Below, in pieces: positions 35,045 through 46,500 of a stretch of 64,000 nucleotides of DNA; position 1 is the stretch's first letter; each line of letters starts with the position of its first letter. Origin of the DNA: Clavaria fumosa (lineage: Eukaryota > Basidiomycota > Agaricomycetes > Agaricales > Clavariaceae); NCBI GenBank assembly GCA_951802425.1, contig OX637802.1, positions 2,976,001 to 3,040,000 on the forward strand, read 5' to 3'. The translations under genes were made by a program, and so were the position numbers. The notes under the pieces are model-generated. The model made no database searches and was not told where the DNA came from. It worked only from the letters and a program-made list of their open reading frames with translations.

Positions 35045-37042
35045 TCACCAGAGTCCAGCATGATCTCGTGTCCACTCATCATCAAGCTCCTCTGGCTTCT
35101 GTATGTGTACCGTGCTATTTTTCTGGAGTAGCGTCTCCATTTCCAATGTGAATGACACACAGACTTCCGTTTCCGGGAAAACCTGCACCGGTGCATCCTC
35201 CTCCACCATCTCTCCATAGTCCAGTCTCTGGGAGAGTGCATCTGCCTTTGTATTCGACTTGCCAGTGCAATACTTTATCTCAAAGTCAAAGCACTGGAGC
35301 TCTCCAACCCAACGAACCTGCCTCGGCTTCGACTTCTGGGGCTTCCGGAAGTACTGGAGGTTTGCATGGTCCATCCAGATCTCGATCGTCTCCTCTGCTC
35401 CAATGAGGTATGCTCGCCACTCGCAAAGTGCCCAAATCACAGCCAAGAACTCCTTGTTGTACACATCATAGTTCTTCTCAGCTGCAGTGAGGGCCTTGGA
35501 GATATAGTCAACAACTCTCCAGGTTCCATCCGTCTGCTGCTGCGAGAGCACTCCACCAGTTGCCAGGTTGCTTGCATCTGTCTCTACCTTCCATCTCCCT
35601 TTGTCCTGAGGCAGAGCCAAGACCGGGGCCGATACGAGTGCCTGGCAGAGATCTCAGAAGGCTGCTTCCTCCTCCTCCTCCCATTTCCATGGAACATTCC
35701 CAGTCAGCCAGAAGAGTGGCTTTGCCCAGGCAGAAAGATTCGGGATGTGCTGGCGGAGGTAGTTCAGCATCCCATTGAACCTCTGGACATCCTTCACATT
35801 CTTAGAACATGGCCAATCTCGGACTGCCGCACCCTTGGCCGGATCATGCTCTAGTCTGTTGTGGGAGATCTTCATCCCCAGGAAGATGATCTCACTCTTC
35901 TCGAACTCGCATTTACTGAGTTTGAGACACAACCCATTCTCTCCAAACTTCCTCAAGACCCAATCCATCCAGTACCGGTGTGTAGCCAAGTCCTCTGCAA
36001 ACACAATGACATCATCCACATAGGCCCTCACATGTCCTCCTGCAATCTCCTCCCTCAACACATGATTCATGAAGCGTTGGAAGGTAGCAGGGGCATTCTG
36101 CAGTCCAAACCACATGACAGCTGGTTTGAAGAGTCCACGGGGTGTCAGGAAGGCGCAGCAGTGCTGGTGCTCAGGCCAGACCTGCATAGATGGGAAACCT
36201 CCCTTTGCATCAATCTTAGAGTAGATTGATGCTCCTTTAAGCACATCCACTGTGTCTTGGATGTGGGGGAGGGGGTACTTGTCCTTGATCAAGTGTGCAT
36301 TCAGCCTCGAGTAGTCGATGATTGGCTGCAGTTTGTCCTTCTCATGTTTGAAGAAGAAGGGGCTGGCATATGGGGATTTCGAGGGCCGGATTCGTCCAGA
36401 AGCAAGCTGCTCATCCACCCAATAGTTCATCTCCACCATCTCCTGCCGTGTCAAAGAATACAGCTTGGAGGAGAGGTGCTCAGGGTCCTTTTTGAACTTG
36501 ATCTTAATATCGAAGTCTGGTTGGGAGTGGGGAAGTTCATCCCACTTTGCTTCACTAAACACCAAAGGGTAGCGGCTGGGCCAATCAGGGGTAGGGCCAG
36601 AGTTGGGAAAACAGGTGTCCAGAATACTCATGGATGCGAGGGTACTCGTTTTCAGGGGTGCAGAGGCTCAAGGGGATGGGGAACACTGTGGGGGGCAGTG
36701 GGTAAGGCTCAGCTCTGCCTTCTGCCAGTCGATATCTGGGTTATGCTGCTTGAGCCAGTCATGCCCAAGGATGACCTTGTGGGACTGGGTCTTTCCCAGC
36801 AGAAAGTGGATCCGCTCCTGGTGGTCACCAACTCTCACCAGCACCTCTATCCCATACTGGACCTTTCCATTCCTGTTCTGCATCCCATCCACATTATACA
36901 TGGTGATTGGGTTCAGCAGGAGAGATGGCTCCAGTCCCACTCCTTTTGCCCACTCCAAATCCATGAAGCAGTTGGTGCACCCTGAGTCAACAAGGGCCTT
37001 CATTGTGGTCCCTTTGCCAGTGCTGAAAGCCTCCAAGTGCAC
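35045..37042 (-). pseudogene. pol: Gy-C protease, RT and RNase H
   Basis: Protease 37,042-36,668 (ALVDSGCTNCFMD, VILGHDWL). RT 36,631-35,660 has IYSKIDAKGGFPSMQ, QNAPATFQRF and the catalytic YVDDVIVF near 36,010. RNase H 35,620-35,045 has KVETDASNLATGGVL (first Asp), NKEFLAVIWALCEW (Glu) and TKADALSQRL. TGA stops at 36,668-36,670 (Gy-B has CGA there) and 35,654-35,656 (Gy-B has CAA) split what was one frame. Otherwise it is nearly intact and about 95 percent like Gy-B by eye. Confidence 0.9.
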
Positions 37043-37273
37043 CTGGATGGCTAGCTCTCATGGCACATGTTTCCACACTTCTGGCTGCACTCTGGTTAGG
37101 CACTCTGCCAGTCTCACTTCCTCCTTCACCTCAGCCCCAATTCGGGTATGTCTCCGCTGCAAGATGGTATATCGGGGTATACTTGCAGCAGGCACAGGGA
37201 CGGAAAGGGGGCTGGCACACTTCTTCTCCCCAGTGGGAGTCCTCCTCTCTCTCTCGCACAGCTCTATGCAGGC

Positions 37274-37439
37274 TCAGAGCTGTGCAATCTCTTTCTCATA
37301 TCCCTCCACCATTTGGGGGGCACATGGTGCTGCCCAGGTTTGGGCCCTTGGGACCTGCAGACATGTATCAGGCAGGGGGCAGAAACGGACAGCATGGCCA
37401 GTCTGGTGGCATCGGAAACAACGTCTCTCATCAGCAGGA
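37274..37439 (-). pseudogene. Gy-C nucleocapsid zinc knuckle fragment
   Basis: A minus-strand frame with the CCHC knuckle CFRCHQTGHAVRFC at about 37,380-37,425, followed by a Gln/Glu-rich helix. It binds the RNA genome in such elements. The sequence breaks at 37,439 directly upstream of the knuckle. Confidence 0.7.
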
Positions 37440-37840
37440 TGGGAACTGAAAGAACCAAAGAACAAGAGACAGCTTCGAAGGATTTTGGGGATACTTGGAG
37501 TCTACAGGAAGTTTTTGAAGGATTACTCGAGGATGGTGAAACCACTGACAGCACTTACTGGAGATGTCCCTTGGATCTGGACAGACGGGATTCATGGCAA
37601 AGCATTTAGGGATGGAATCACCATGGTTACCGAGAGCCCCGTTTTATCACAGCCGAAGGACAGGGGACAATTCTGAGTAGAGACGGACACGTCAGACGTA
37701 GCAACCGGAGCAGTACTATCGCAGCTCGGGGATGATGGAACGTGGCACCCAGTCGCCTTTCAGTCGAAGACACTAGGAGAACACGAGAGGAACTACTCCA
37801 CCCCCTTCAGCGTACCCACTTCCTATCCAAAAGGTGTAGC
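37440..37840 (+). pseudogene. Ty3/gypsy RT-RNase H fragment (Gy-F), opposite strand
   Basis: A plus-strand frame directly at the junction reads ELKEPKNKRQLRRILGILGVYRKFLKDY (RT connection), then ALTGDVPWIW (thumb) and, after a TGA at 37,674-37,676, [16 protein letters not shown] (RNase H first Asp) and [15 protein letters not shown]. It ends near 37,810. It belongs to a different gypsy family than Gy-C and lies head to head with it, so this is a rearrangement breakpoint. Confidence 0.8.
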
Positions 37841-38740
37841 CAATTTTGACTGATGGCCTTCTTATGGGCCCAGCCAATTGTCAGCTGAGATATAGCTCTA
37901 TAGGCTTGGCCGATCAACTTGATCCTGGGGTACTGAAGATGCCCTTACAAAAGGGTTGGCCAATGGACATCTTAGGAACCAGTATACAGGACCTAATTCA
38001 TCCTAATCAAACAATTCCACTCTCAAAAACCCAATGGAGCCATTATGAGCTGTAACTCATAGTGTGTCAACTGATTCAAGAATTGCATGATTACCAGGTA
38101 TTCTTCTGAGAGGGGATAAGCCATCTAGACAATGTGAAGCAAGTGGCAACAAAGACCCAATATGCCTTCTAATAAGCACCCTCTATGGAATTGTAGGACA
38201 AACACCTGGACCTGCCATTCTATGATGATGTGATACACACTAGACACTGAAATATGCTTTGCTTTGCTATGGGGAGAAAATTGGTATTGGGTATGCCATG
38301 AAAGATCTTCAGCCATTCCCCTTGATTCAAGAACTGCATGATTACCAGGTATTCATCTGAGAGGGGATAAACCATCTAATAAGCACCCTCTATGGAATTT
38401 TGTAGGACAAACACCCAGACTTGCCATTCTATGATGATGTGATACACACTAGACACTGAGATATGCTTTGCTTTGCTATGGGGAGAAAATTGGTATTGGG
38501 TATGCCATGAAAGATCTTCAGCCATTCCCCTTGATTCAAGAACTGCATGATTACCAGGTATTCATCTGAGAGGGGATAAACCATCTAATAAGCACCCTCT
38601 ATGGAATTTTGTAGGACAAACACCTGGACCTGCCATTCTATGATGATGTGATACACACTAGACACTGAGATATGCTTTGCTTTGCTATGGGGAGAAAATT
38701 GGTATTGGGTATGCCATGAAAGATCTTCAGCCATTCCCCC
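37841..38740. repeat. 209-bp tandem triplication plus relic flank
   Basis: The unit from cttgattcaagaactgcatg to agatcttcagccattcccc occurs at 38,321-38,529 and 38,530-38,738, with an earlier, more diverged copy at about 38,070-38,320. The period is 209 bp. The flank 37,841-38,070 has short ORFs (for example one ending KTQWSHYEL) that recall RNase H regions of LTR elements, but I cannot assign it. Confidence 0.85.
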
Positions 38741-38855
38741 TTGGCCGCAGTACCCATTTTTTGGCATCCATGGAGGCCCTCTTTTTAGCCCTGGTCCTAT
38801 ATGACCTGAACCTCTCCTCCTCCTTTTCACTGCCTACCCCTTTCCTTTTCCTTTT

Positions 38856-40849
38856 TCATAGGCTGGGTTCCACCTCCTTCTGGATCTCAACTGCCACATG
38901 AGTGGCAGGATGATCAACATCATCATGATTCTCTACTTCTCCACCCTCACCTACATCATCCTGCTGCTTGTGTCCCCCTATCCTCAATTCCCCAATCTGT
39001 CCTCCATCCTGATCAAGCAGATTCTTACCTAAATAGGACCTGTGATGATTTCTTTCTTCCATCTCACCCTCCTCAACACCATTGCCCTCTTGAACATCCA
39101 CCAGCTTGCCAACATTGGATTCAGCAGCATCACTGGCTGGGGGAACAGAACCCTCAGCCATGGACTTTTCATATGGCACCACATCTCCACCTTCACTATC
39201 TCCATCACTTTGCTCATCATCACTATCTGACTCATCAGAGCCAGATTCCTCACTTTTGTACAATTCAAATGTGCATTGTGATGATAATGATAAGAGAGCA
39301 CTCACCCAGTACTGATATGCACAGGCTGGACTTCTTGCACCTTCCCCTTGAGAGAGAGCCTCTTCACCTTGTTGTCAGATGGCAACAAAGGCTCTTGGTC
39401 AGATTGCGGGTGATGGTTGACCAGATGCCTTGATGACCTTGATCTCAGGTGATGTGGAAGAACATGCTGAAACCGGAATAATTTTTGGCCTAGGGACTGT
39501 CGACGATTAAGAAAATCACATAGCCTTCTGACATCGACATAGTGCATTTTTGAAGGTTCATGGATGTGTCCACCATCCAGCAGATATTCATTCGAAATAA
39601 ACTTTTGGGGATTGTCAGCTATTAGCTGCCAGGGAACAGCAACCTTGTGATTTTTTGTTGTGTTGCCTATATTTTGGAAGATGCTTGTCAAACTTGGACT
39701 ATTGAGGCAGAAGATAGACTCACAATAAGTGAGGGTTAAGAATGACTGCAAAATTTCCTTCAGTTGTGGAAGTGGCAAGTTGAGCTCCAGAGGGAGAATG
39801 GGCCATCCCTCATGATCTGTTGACAGATCCCATGGCACACTAACATCTGTTCTTTTCCTGGAAGGCATCTTGTCTTCACCAACAAGAGACTTCCCTTCTG
39901 CTTTATCTGAATTCTTGTCAACACATCCCCAACCTTGACTTGTGATCATTTGCTCACCATTCCATGTCTCACCCAAATATTTGTCCCACTCCTCCCAAAC
40001 CTCACTGCCAACTTTGTGGAAATGGTCCTTGAAGCCATTGCTGACAGGTCCAGGTGTCTGAATTCTGGAGTGAATATGAGATAGGAATAATCCGATTGTT
40101 GTGCATAGGCATCTGGGACTCACTTTGCCTTCTTGACATTTCCATTCTCATCCTGCCAACCAGCCAGCATAAATACCTCCACCCCCATTTGTTCCTTCGA
40201 AAACCATGCAAACTTGAGAGCCTCATGCATAAACTTGCAGGAAGCCAATCTTCAGGCAAAAACTAAGCCATTGTACTTGATGTATAAGAATAATGAATAC
40301 TCACTCTCTCTGCACAGTTACTGGGACAGGCCTTATATTCCATCTGTCCACTAAGGCAAGGTATCTCTCCTGTTCCCCTTCAGTTAACTCTTTACAAATC
40401 TCTGTCCGGGCATGACGGTATGAGCCAAGGAACTGGATGGATCCTCTTTTGGCATTTGACAGCTCTTCTGCCCTGGCATTGATCTTGCCCTTTTTATGCT
40501 GCTCCACAACACTCTGAAAGGTCCACCTTTTTTGGTTGCTAAACTGAAGGCTTCTGCTTCCATCATCTTCTGAATCAGAACAGCCTCTCCCTCCAGCCCT
40601 GCGATTGTTATGGAGCCAGTTGCGTATTTTCTGTGACGAGAATGAAATCAATGAAAAAGGTGGATAGAACAGTTAATTTACTGTGTTCAGTTCATCTGGA
40701 GGAGACTTTTGGTTGTGCACAGCTAATTCCCTGATTTTTGCTTTGATTTCCTTGACAATATGGCTGCGTTCTTTCGAATGTGCCTGTGTGTAGTCTACGA
40801 GGCTATCTGTGAGTATCTTCGTATATTCTGGGGTCGTCCAGCGTGTCAT
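38856..40849 (-). pseudogene. Long member of the unknown two-exon gene family
   Basis: Starts at ATG 40,849 (MTRWTTPEYTKILTDSL), exon 1 of 56 codons as in the 30,259 copy. A short intron is followed by exon 2 beginning KIRNWLHNNRR with RWTFQSVVEQHKKGKIN. Further exons at about 40,265-40,125 (FMHEALKFAWFSKEQMG, LAGWQDENGNVKKAK) and 40,060-39,302 (WEEWDKYLGETW, VPWDLSTDHEGWPILPLEL, VPWQLIADNPQKF) follow, with a last acidic exon 39,296-38,856 rich in Ser/Asp/Glu. A TGA at 40,251-40,253 occupies an Arg position. The proteins look like basidiomycete-specific hypothetical proteins. Function is unknown, but basic and acidic blocks suggest a nuclear role. It is nearly intact and could be rescued if the TGA lies in an intron. 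Confidence 0.55.
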
Positions 40850-41099
40850 TTGCCTCATGATGTGGTTGATCAAGCTGTGAGCAGGGAAGAGCTGGTAGCA
40901 AGAGCTAGAGAAGAGAAGAAGAGGCGCATATGTCACGTGGGAAGTAGGACGTGTTGTTACAGTGGCTCATGTAAGGGCATGGCAGCTGTTAAAAGTACCC
41001 AAGCTGGGGTAGCTTTCCCCCTCCATGAGGCAGAAATTGGTCATGTCATTAGGGCCCTGTGTCATCATCATTGTTATCTCTGTCATCAAGTCAATGTTG

Positions 41100-41920
41100 T
41101 CATTCTTCATTACACCATCTGAACTGTTGTGGCTGTGTCCGGGATCCCGTATGTGACAGTGTCACATTGTGTGAACATAACCTTCTTTAGCCAGTGAATG
41201 TGACAGTGTCACACATATTGTAACTGTGAACGATTCCCTACTGAAAGGACATTGTAAGGAAATAGTGTGACATTGAAACATGTCTTCCCCACTCATTCTT
41301 CCTTGCTCTGCTGTACGGGTTGGTGAAAGGGTAAGTATTCCAGCCTCTCTAGTTGTTTCATTTCAGGTCGGAGGAGCAATGTAAGCTTTTGCTGTCCTTG
41401 ATCACTTTATTAACTGAATGTCTTGGAAGGGCTGTGATGACCTTAACTGTTGTGGCTGTGTCTGGGGTCTCGTATGTGACAGTGTCACATTGTGTGAAAG
41501 TAACCTTCTTTAGCCATTTATGCTCAGTAGATAAAACCAAATCTGTTATTTGTATCTGCAGGCACTCATTCGCACTGTGTTTGCCTGACTTGGCCTGCTT
41601 ACTGAGGCTCCAACAATCATACTCACTCATCAGCTTTAATCTGAGTACCCTGCCTCCTCACATCCCACGCTCCATTCATTTTTTGTCTTATGCACAACAC
41701 ACCCTGTGTGTCTTACACCCTGTGCATCTCACGCTCCATGTGTCTAGATGCCCCATATCCCATTCTATGCTCTGCGCAATGCAGCTGCCCTTTAGTTTCG
41801 AACAATTTGCTTGGAGCAGTGGCTGTGAAAGAAAATCTCATGTGATGACTAACTGTGGCTGTGCCCAAGATCCTGTGCATGACAGTGTCACATTGTGTTA
41901 CATCACCCACCTTGCATGCA
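41100..41920. repeat. Dispersed repeat with gtgacagtgtcac palindrome
   Basis: Three related copies lie at about 41,118-41,205, 41,444-41,520 and 41,840-41,905, each with actgttgtggctgtg, an imperfect linker and tgacagtgtcacattgtg. A decayed relative is near 59,075. The core is a perfect inverted repeat. 41,281-41,340 contains a small coding start (MSSPLILPCSAVRVGE) with a splice-like GTAAGT, also found at 59,145-59,260. CT-rich sequence near 41,640-41,770 resembles 57,760-57,900. Confidence 0.6.
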
Positions 41921-42238
41921 CATCTGAATAAATGATGGTGGAGTGACAAGAGCTGTGATTGTGCTGGTTGACCAATGTATGACAACCAAATTACTCATTT
42001 TTGACTGCTTGGCCATGTCAATTTTTTTACAGTTGTACTGTAGAAATAACTCAGCTTCAGGACCACAAGAACAGAGTAAAAAGGATTCATGTTTAGCTGA
42101 GCTCTGTAAACACATAGAGAGTGACTATGCTATGTGCCATGGCTATGTAGGTGCGGATTACATAATAATTAATATCTATGATGACTACGGTTCCTTGTAC
42201 CTCCAACATGTATGAGTTGTCTATTTATTTATTAATTA

Positions 42239-43288
42239 CAGCTGTTTGCATTAGTCTTGACACTCTGTGTGAAAAAAAGAAAGAAAGGATTGTCGCATCG
42301 CAACTTGAGATTTGAGAGCCTTGCTTAGCCTGAGGCTTGATCTCGCCATGCCCTTCCATCGCATTGACTGTGGTGTCAAGGAGGCTGCCATGAGGATCCA
42401 CGAGCATAGCCTCCTACCCCTAGAAGATCTTCTCGACATGCTTCACATCTCGCGGTCAACCTTCTATCGTGTTCTCAGACTCTATTGCGAGACTGGGAGT
42501 GTTGTCTGCCATGACATTCCGATTCTGGGGCGCCTCGCACTCTCCTAATAGATGATCTTCAATATCTTCTGTGCCTTATCCATCATTGGCCTGATTGGTT
42601 CCTTGATGAGCTTCTTGGCCTGCTTCAAAGGAATCACTTCATCTCAGTGCATTTCACAACCATCTTCCGAACCCTTGAACATGCTGGCATCTTATGCAAA
42701 AAGCTCAAATGAATTGCCAAGGAGCAGAATGAAACTCTACAGGCTGACTTTATGACTTGCATGGCCCGGTATGCACCTGAAGAACTTGGTTTTCTTGATG
42801 AGACATCAAAAGATGAGCGAACAATTGCACGGAGATATGGGAGGTTTCAGAAAGGCACCCGGGCTTCGCAGAAGGGTGTATGTGTCCGAGGACAATGTCT
42901 GTCTGCTGAAGGACTTCTCACCATTGATGGGATTGTTGCATGCACTGTTGTTGAAGGCCTCTCTTTCCAGTTCCATGGTTTGCAGCATTGTCGTTTGACT
43001 CGTCTAGTCCAATTCCTGTGGTAGATTCATCTGTTGTACTGCTGTTGTTGTCGCTGGAAGGCTCAGAACCATATGCATGACTATATGCATGGCTAGAAAA
43101 CTCAGAGTCGTTTGAAATGTCATTTTCTTGAGACTTAGAAGCATTGAGGACTTGGAGAGAGCATTTGGGGTGCATAATTCAGAGTTTACAGGCAAGGAGA
43201 GCTGGAGACTATGGCTCAGAAAATGTCGCAACAATCCTTCTTTACTTTTTTTTTTCATGCGGAGTGTCAAGACTAATGCAAACAGCTG
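42239..43288 (+). mobile_element. Mariner-like DNA transposon with long inverted ends
   Basis: The left end CAGCTGTTTGCATTAGTC and the right end GACTAATGCAAACAGCTG form inverted repeats that continue, imperfectly, for about 60 bp (gacactctgtgtg, aaaggattgt). TA dinucleotides flank both ends (42,237-42,238 and 43,289-43,290), the standard duplication of Tc1/mariner-type insertion. The element is 1,050 bp and carries a transposase remnant. It appears internally deleted. Confidence 0.9.
42347..43024 (+). pseudogene. Mariner-like transposase fragment
   Basis: ATG at 42,347 opens a helix-turn-helix domain (AAMRIHEHSLLPLEDLLDML, ISRSTFYRVLRLYCETG, 42,375-42,495) that binds the inverted ends. After several stops it continues out of frame with HWPDWFLDELLGLL-like words, then AGILCKKLK, and MARYAPEELGFLDETSKDER (42,760-42,815), where the first catalytic Asp lies in the FLDE motif. 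GVCVRGQCLSAEGLLTIDGI and TVVEGL follow. The second Asp and final acidic residue region (MDNA and downstream) are missing, replaced by unrelated sequence up to the right end. The element is therefore non-autonomous. Confidence 0.85.
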
Positions 43289-43567
43289 TAAATAGTTATC
43301 TATACTACAATTTAACATTGATCAGGTGACACGAGACAAAAGCACATGATACAAAGACCTCAAATCAGCCACTGTTATCACACAGAGGCGGGCCCCCCCG
43401 AGCATAGCGAGGGTGGGAGGATCTGGATAACTGTACATAGCATATGGTCAACTGCAAATTTGCCCAGCCATAGCATAGTATGAGTTCACTGCTAGTACCA
43501 ATACATTTCTCAATGGTCCCGCTTCTTCTTCGCATAAATCAAATCTTCCTTGTCAGAATTGTCTGTG
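43289..43567. other. No recognisable feature
   Basis: Short spacer between the mariner element and the 3' end of the JmjC gene. A small CpG-containing patch (gcgggccccccc) lies at 43,390. Confidence 0.4.
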
Positions 43568-46500
43568 TCATTGATGATCACTAATGGCAATTAAAGATTT
43601 TATTGAGAACATACCATTGTTCAGAGGTGGCCTTTTCCGCATCAAGTGCACTTCCTCGGGATCCTCTTCTCCCACTTCATCCACATCTTCGTCATGCCCC
43701 AGACCAGGGATGTCTGTGTAGACTGGATCAATCCTCCACCTCAGTCCAAACCTGAGTCTCATCACGAGGAAGGATGCGGAAGTTGGGGCCCTTCCAAGAG
43801 AACCATTGGCATTTGCTGGGATCCTCATTGAGAAGTTGCTCGAAGGCACCCAAGAGGTCCTGCCATTCTTTGCGGAAGTGGTTGAGGACGATCGTCTTCA
43901 CCTGTCTGGCTGAGATGCCAAGGGGTACCTTCATCTCCCACCTTTTCATGTAGGAGCAGAGCACACCCCCAAACTGAATCAGAGACTTGTTGAAGATGTA
44001 ACTTGGATTGAGGCCCTGCCCTCCAACCTCCAGGATGTATCATTGCATGAACCAGGACCGAAAAATCCGGTAGCACCACATCGCAACATTCATCTCTTCG
44101 GCAACTTCTGGTTTTGCCCCAGGAAATTTGTGGCTGAATATAGATGTGAACTCGAGCATATTGCCAACCAAAATCAAGTCCAAAAGGCCTTCTTGAGTCT
44201 TGATGTTAGGGATGTGACCGTGGGTTTCTCCAAATGCTAAAGTAATGTTTAGTTAGACCTGACACACTGCAATTGAGAAAGAAATACCATATTTTGATGC
44301 GCTGCCCGCATAATGTTCCATCCAGATGGCCATCATTCGTCCCAGGTATGTTCTTGTCAACCTATGTTCTTGATTGGTGATGACAGGGTTGAGGACAAAA
44401 GTATGTATTGTGGAAGCACAGGTCCACACTATTGTAGAAGCACAGTAGAAATGGCAGCCATAAACAATTGTTGGTTCTGGACCAAGCACGAAGTGGAGAG
44501 TTCCAGGGCACATAAAACTGAAGGAATTTGAATAAAAAGCAATATAATTAGAATTATGAGTACTTACAAAACATCCCCTTTCTTCAGATGTATTGCCTCT
44601 GCATCCAAAAACTCGCTCCCAGTGCTAAAGGCATCTCAAGTGAGGGGGAAAGCATGGGTGGAGAAGATATCGCCACGGTGGTCGTTCTTATCCTGATCTC
44701 GATTCGGGCACATCACAACCCACCATTTTGAGCCTGTCATGATCGTAGAGACAGTTGCAAGGCTGACATCATCAATATGCAGCATACTTATTGTGCCACA
44801 GGTGGCAGCGAGTCCCCAAACAAGGTCTTCTTCGTTGTTCCATTCGTTGATGAAGCCATCAACCTTGCGAGTTTGGTGATGTGCCCACTCATGTGTGGCA
44901 AAAGCACTAATACAAAAATTTCTTAGTCATTACGGCAAACTTCTCAAATGGGACTTGCCTGAATTGAGGTGGTGGGGGAAGGCTCAGGTGTCCCATTGGG
45001 AAGTCTAAGCCATTTAAAATCCGCTGTTTCCCCTCATCCCGGACTGACTCTAGCATTTTGTATAGAGTCCCAGTGCGTAGTAGGTTCTTGTCCAGGGATC
45101 GGCGCATTTCCGCAACTGCAGTAGATGAGTTTAAAGTATCTGGAGTTAAAATCATGACTGACCTTGGAAAACACTTTTCTGATGGAGGGGAGCCAATGTC
45201 GACAATCCCTCCTCATCAAAATTCATTGGGGCTGTAGGTGTACCAGTGACAAGAATATGTCAGTGCTGGAACAACTCTTGGATCTCCAGAGTTGGTATCT
45301 GGATAAAGTCCGCCCATTGCACAATGAAAATTGTTGAGGCCATGGGATCGAATTTGCGTGACAAAGTGCTGGGAAGACGGTGTTTGGGCACCCCATCAAT
45401 GTACCCTTTCTCTACCATTTCTATAATGTCGGTTAGGACCGGATATTTGCAGAATGCCTGCTCATGTTGAGAGATATGAGTCAAGATTTTATATGTGCAC
45501 ACACTGATTTGGAGGGGGCAAAGTGCTTGTAGATTGTTGGGTCATTGTCCGGGTTGGAGTCAAACATCTTGACTTGAATTCCATGACCTTCCATCTTTAT
45601 TCATGCATAAGTTGATGTTTCAAGTACAGTAGCCTTGAAATGTTCCTTACCTGGGGGGGAGGTAGAGAGGAAAGTTCCTCAATTTCCTTATTGCTCTGAA
45701 TATGTAGGTGAGATATAAATGAGTAAGGATGGCTTCATAAAACATACCTCCACTGTGAGGTTGATGACAATTCAGACAGGCTTCACAGGCACAGGCCGCC
45801 CCTTGCCTTTTGAAATCAAGCTTGGGGGGGGCTTGACTTTGGGATCCTGAGTCGGCCTTCTTGTTGCTTTGCGTATGGCCACAGGCTCATTGCCGTATAT
45901 CAACTCATCCTCATCTTCCTCTTCCTCATGGTCAGATTCCACCAATCATGGTCGTTTTTTTGCTTTTTTTTTTTCGGACTGGATGGTCAGATCGATACTG
46001 CTGGATTTCAGCAGGCTTATCCTGCACTTCTGGGTCTTCCGACTCCACCGTCGAGCCAATTCTATTCTTGTCGTTTGGTTCGTCTAAGCTGTCCACAGGC
46101 TTTTTTGGTGCGATCTCTTCACTCCCCTTAGCCAAAGTTGACTGAGGATCATTTGTATAATCTAGCATGGGAAAGACGGGCTTCTGCTCCCAGAGACTAC
46201 TCTCAGGAGCAGTAATGGCAGGGAGGATTTTCCCTTGTCCTCTCAGTCAGCATGGCTTGAATAAAATAAGATGGAAATCACTCATGATTTGGGGCATACC
46301 AATCAACCTCTAGTTGAGGGCCCTTGAATTGCATTTGCAATTCCTGAAATTCCACAATAAAGCCATTCAGCGCAGCTGTTGTGTCACCTGTCAGGCTGGC
46401 CTGCATGAATGACCTCCACAGTGCCTTCTCAGTGAGACCTAATAGGAGGGGCCTTTCGTTGCCAAGGGAGATTGCACCCTGCATTTCCAAGTCTGTAAAT

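Larger units (their letters stand above)
33426..37439 (-). mobile_element. Ty3/gypsy element Gy-C, 5' end lost
   Basis: Sister copy of Gy-B on the minus strand, complete from the nucleocapsid zinc knuckle to the 3' LTR. The 3' LTR is 33,426-33,695 and is preceded by a polypurine tract (AAGAGGGGGGTGA on the minus strand, 33,696-33,708). The 5' part (5' LTR, capsid) is missing because the sequence switches at 37,439 to a plus-strand fragment of a different gypsy element. Confidence 0.9.
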
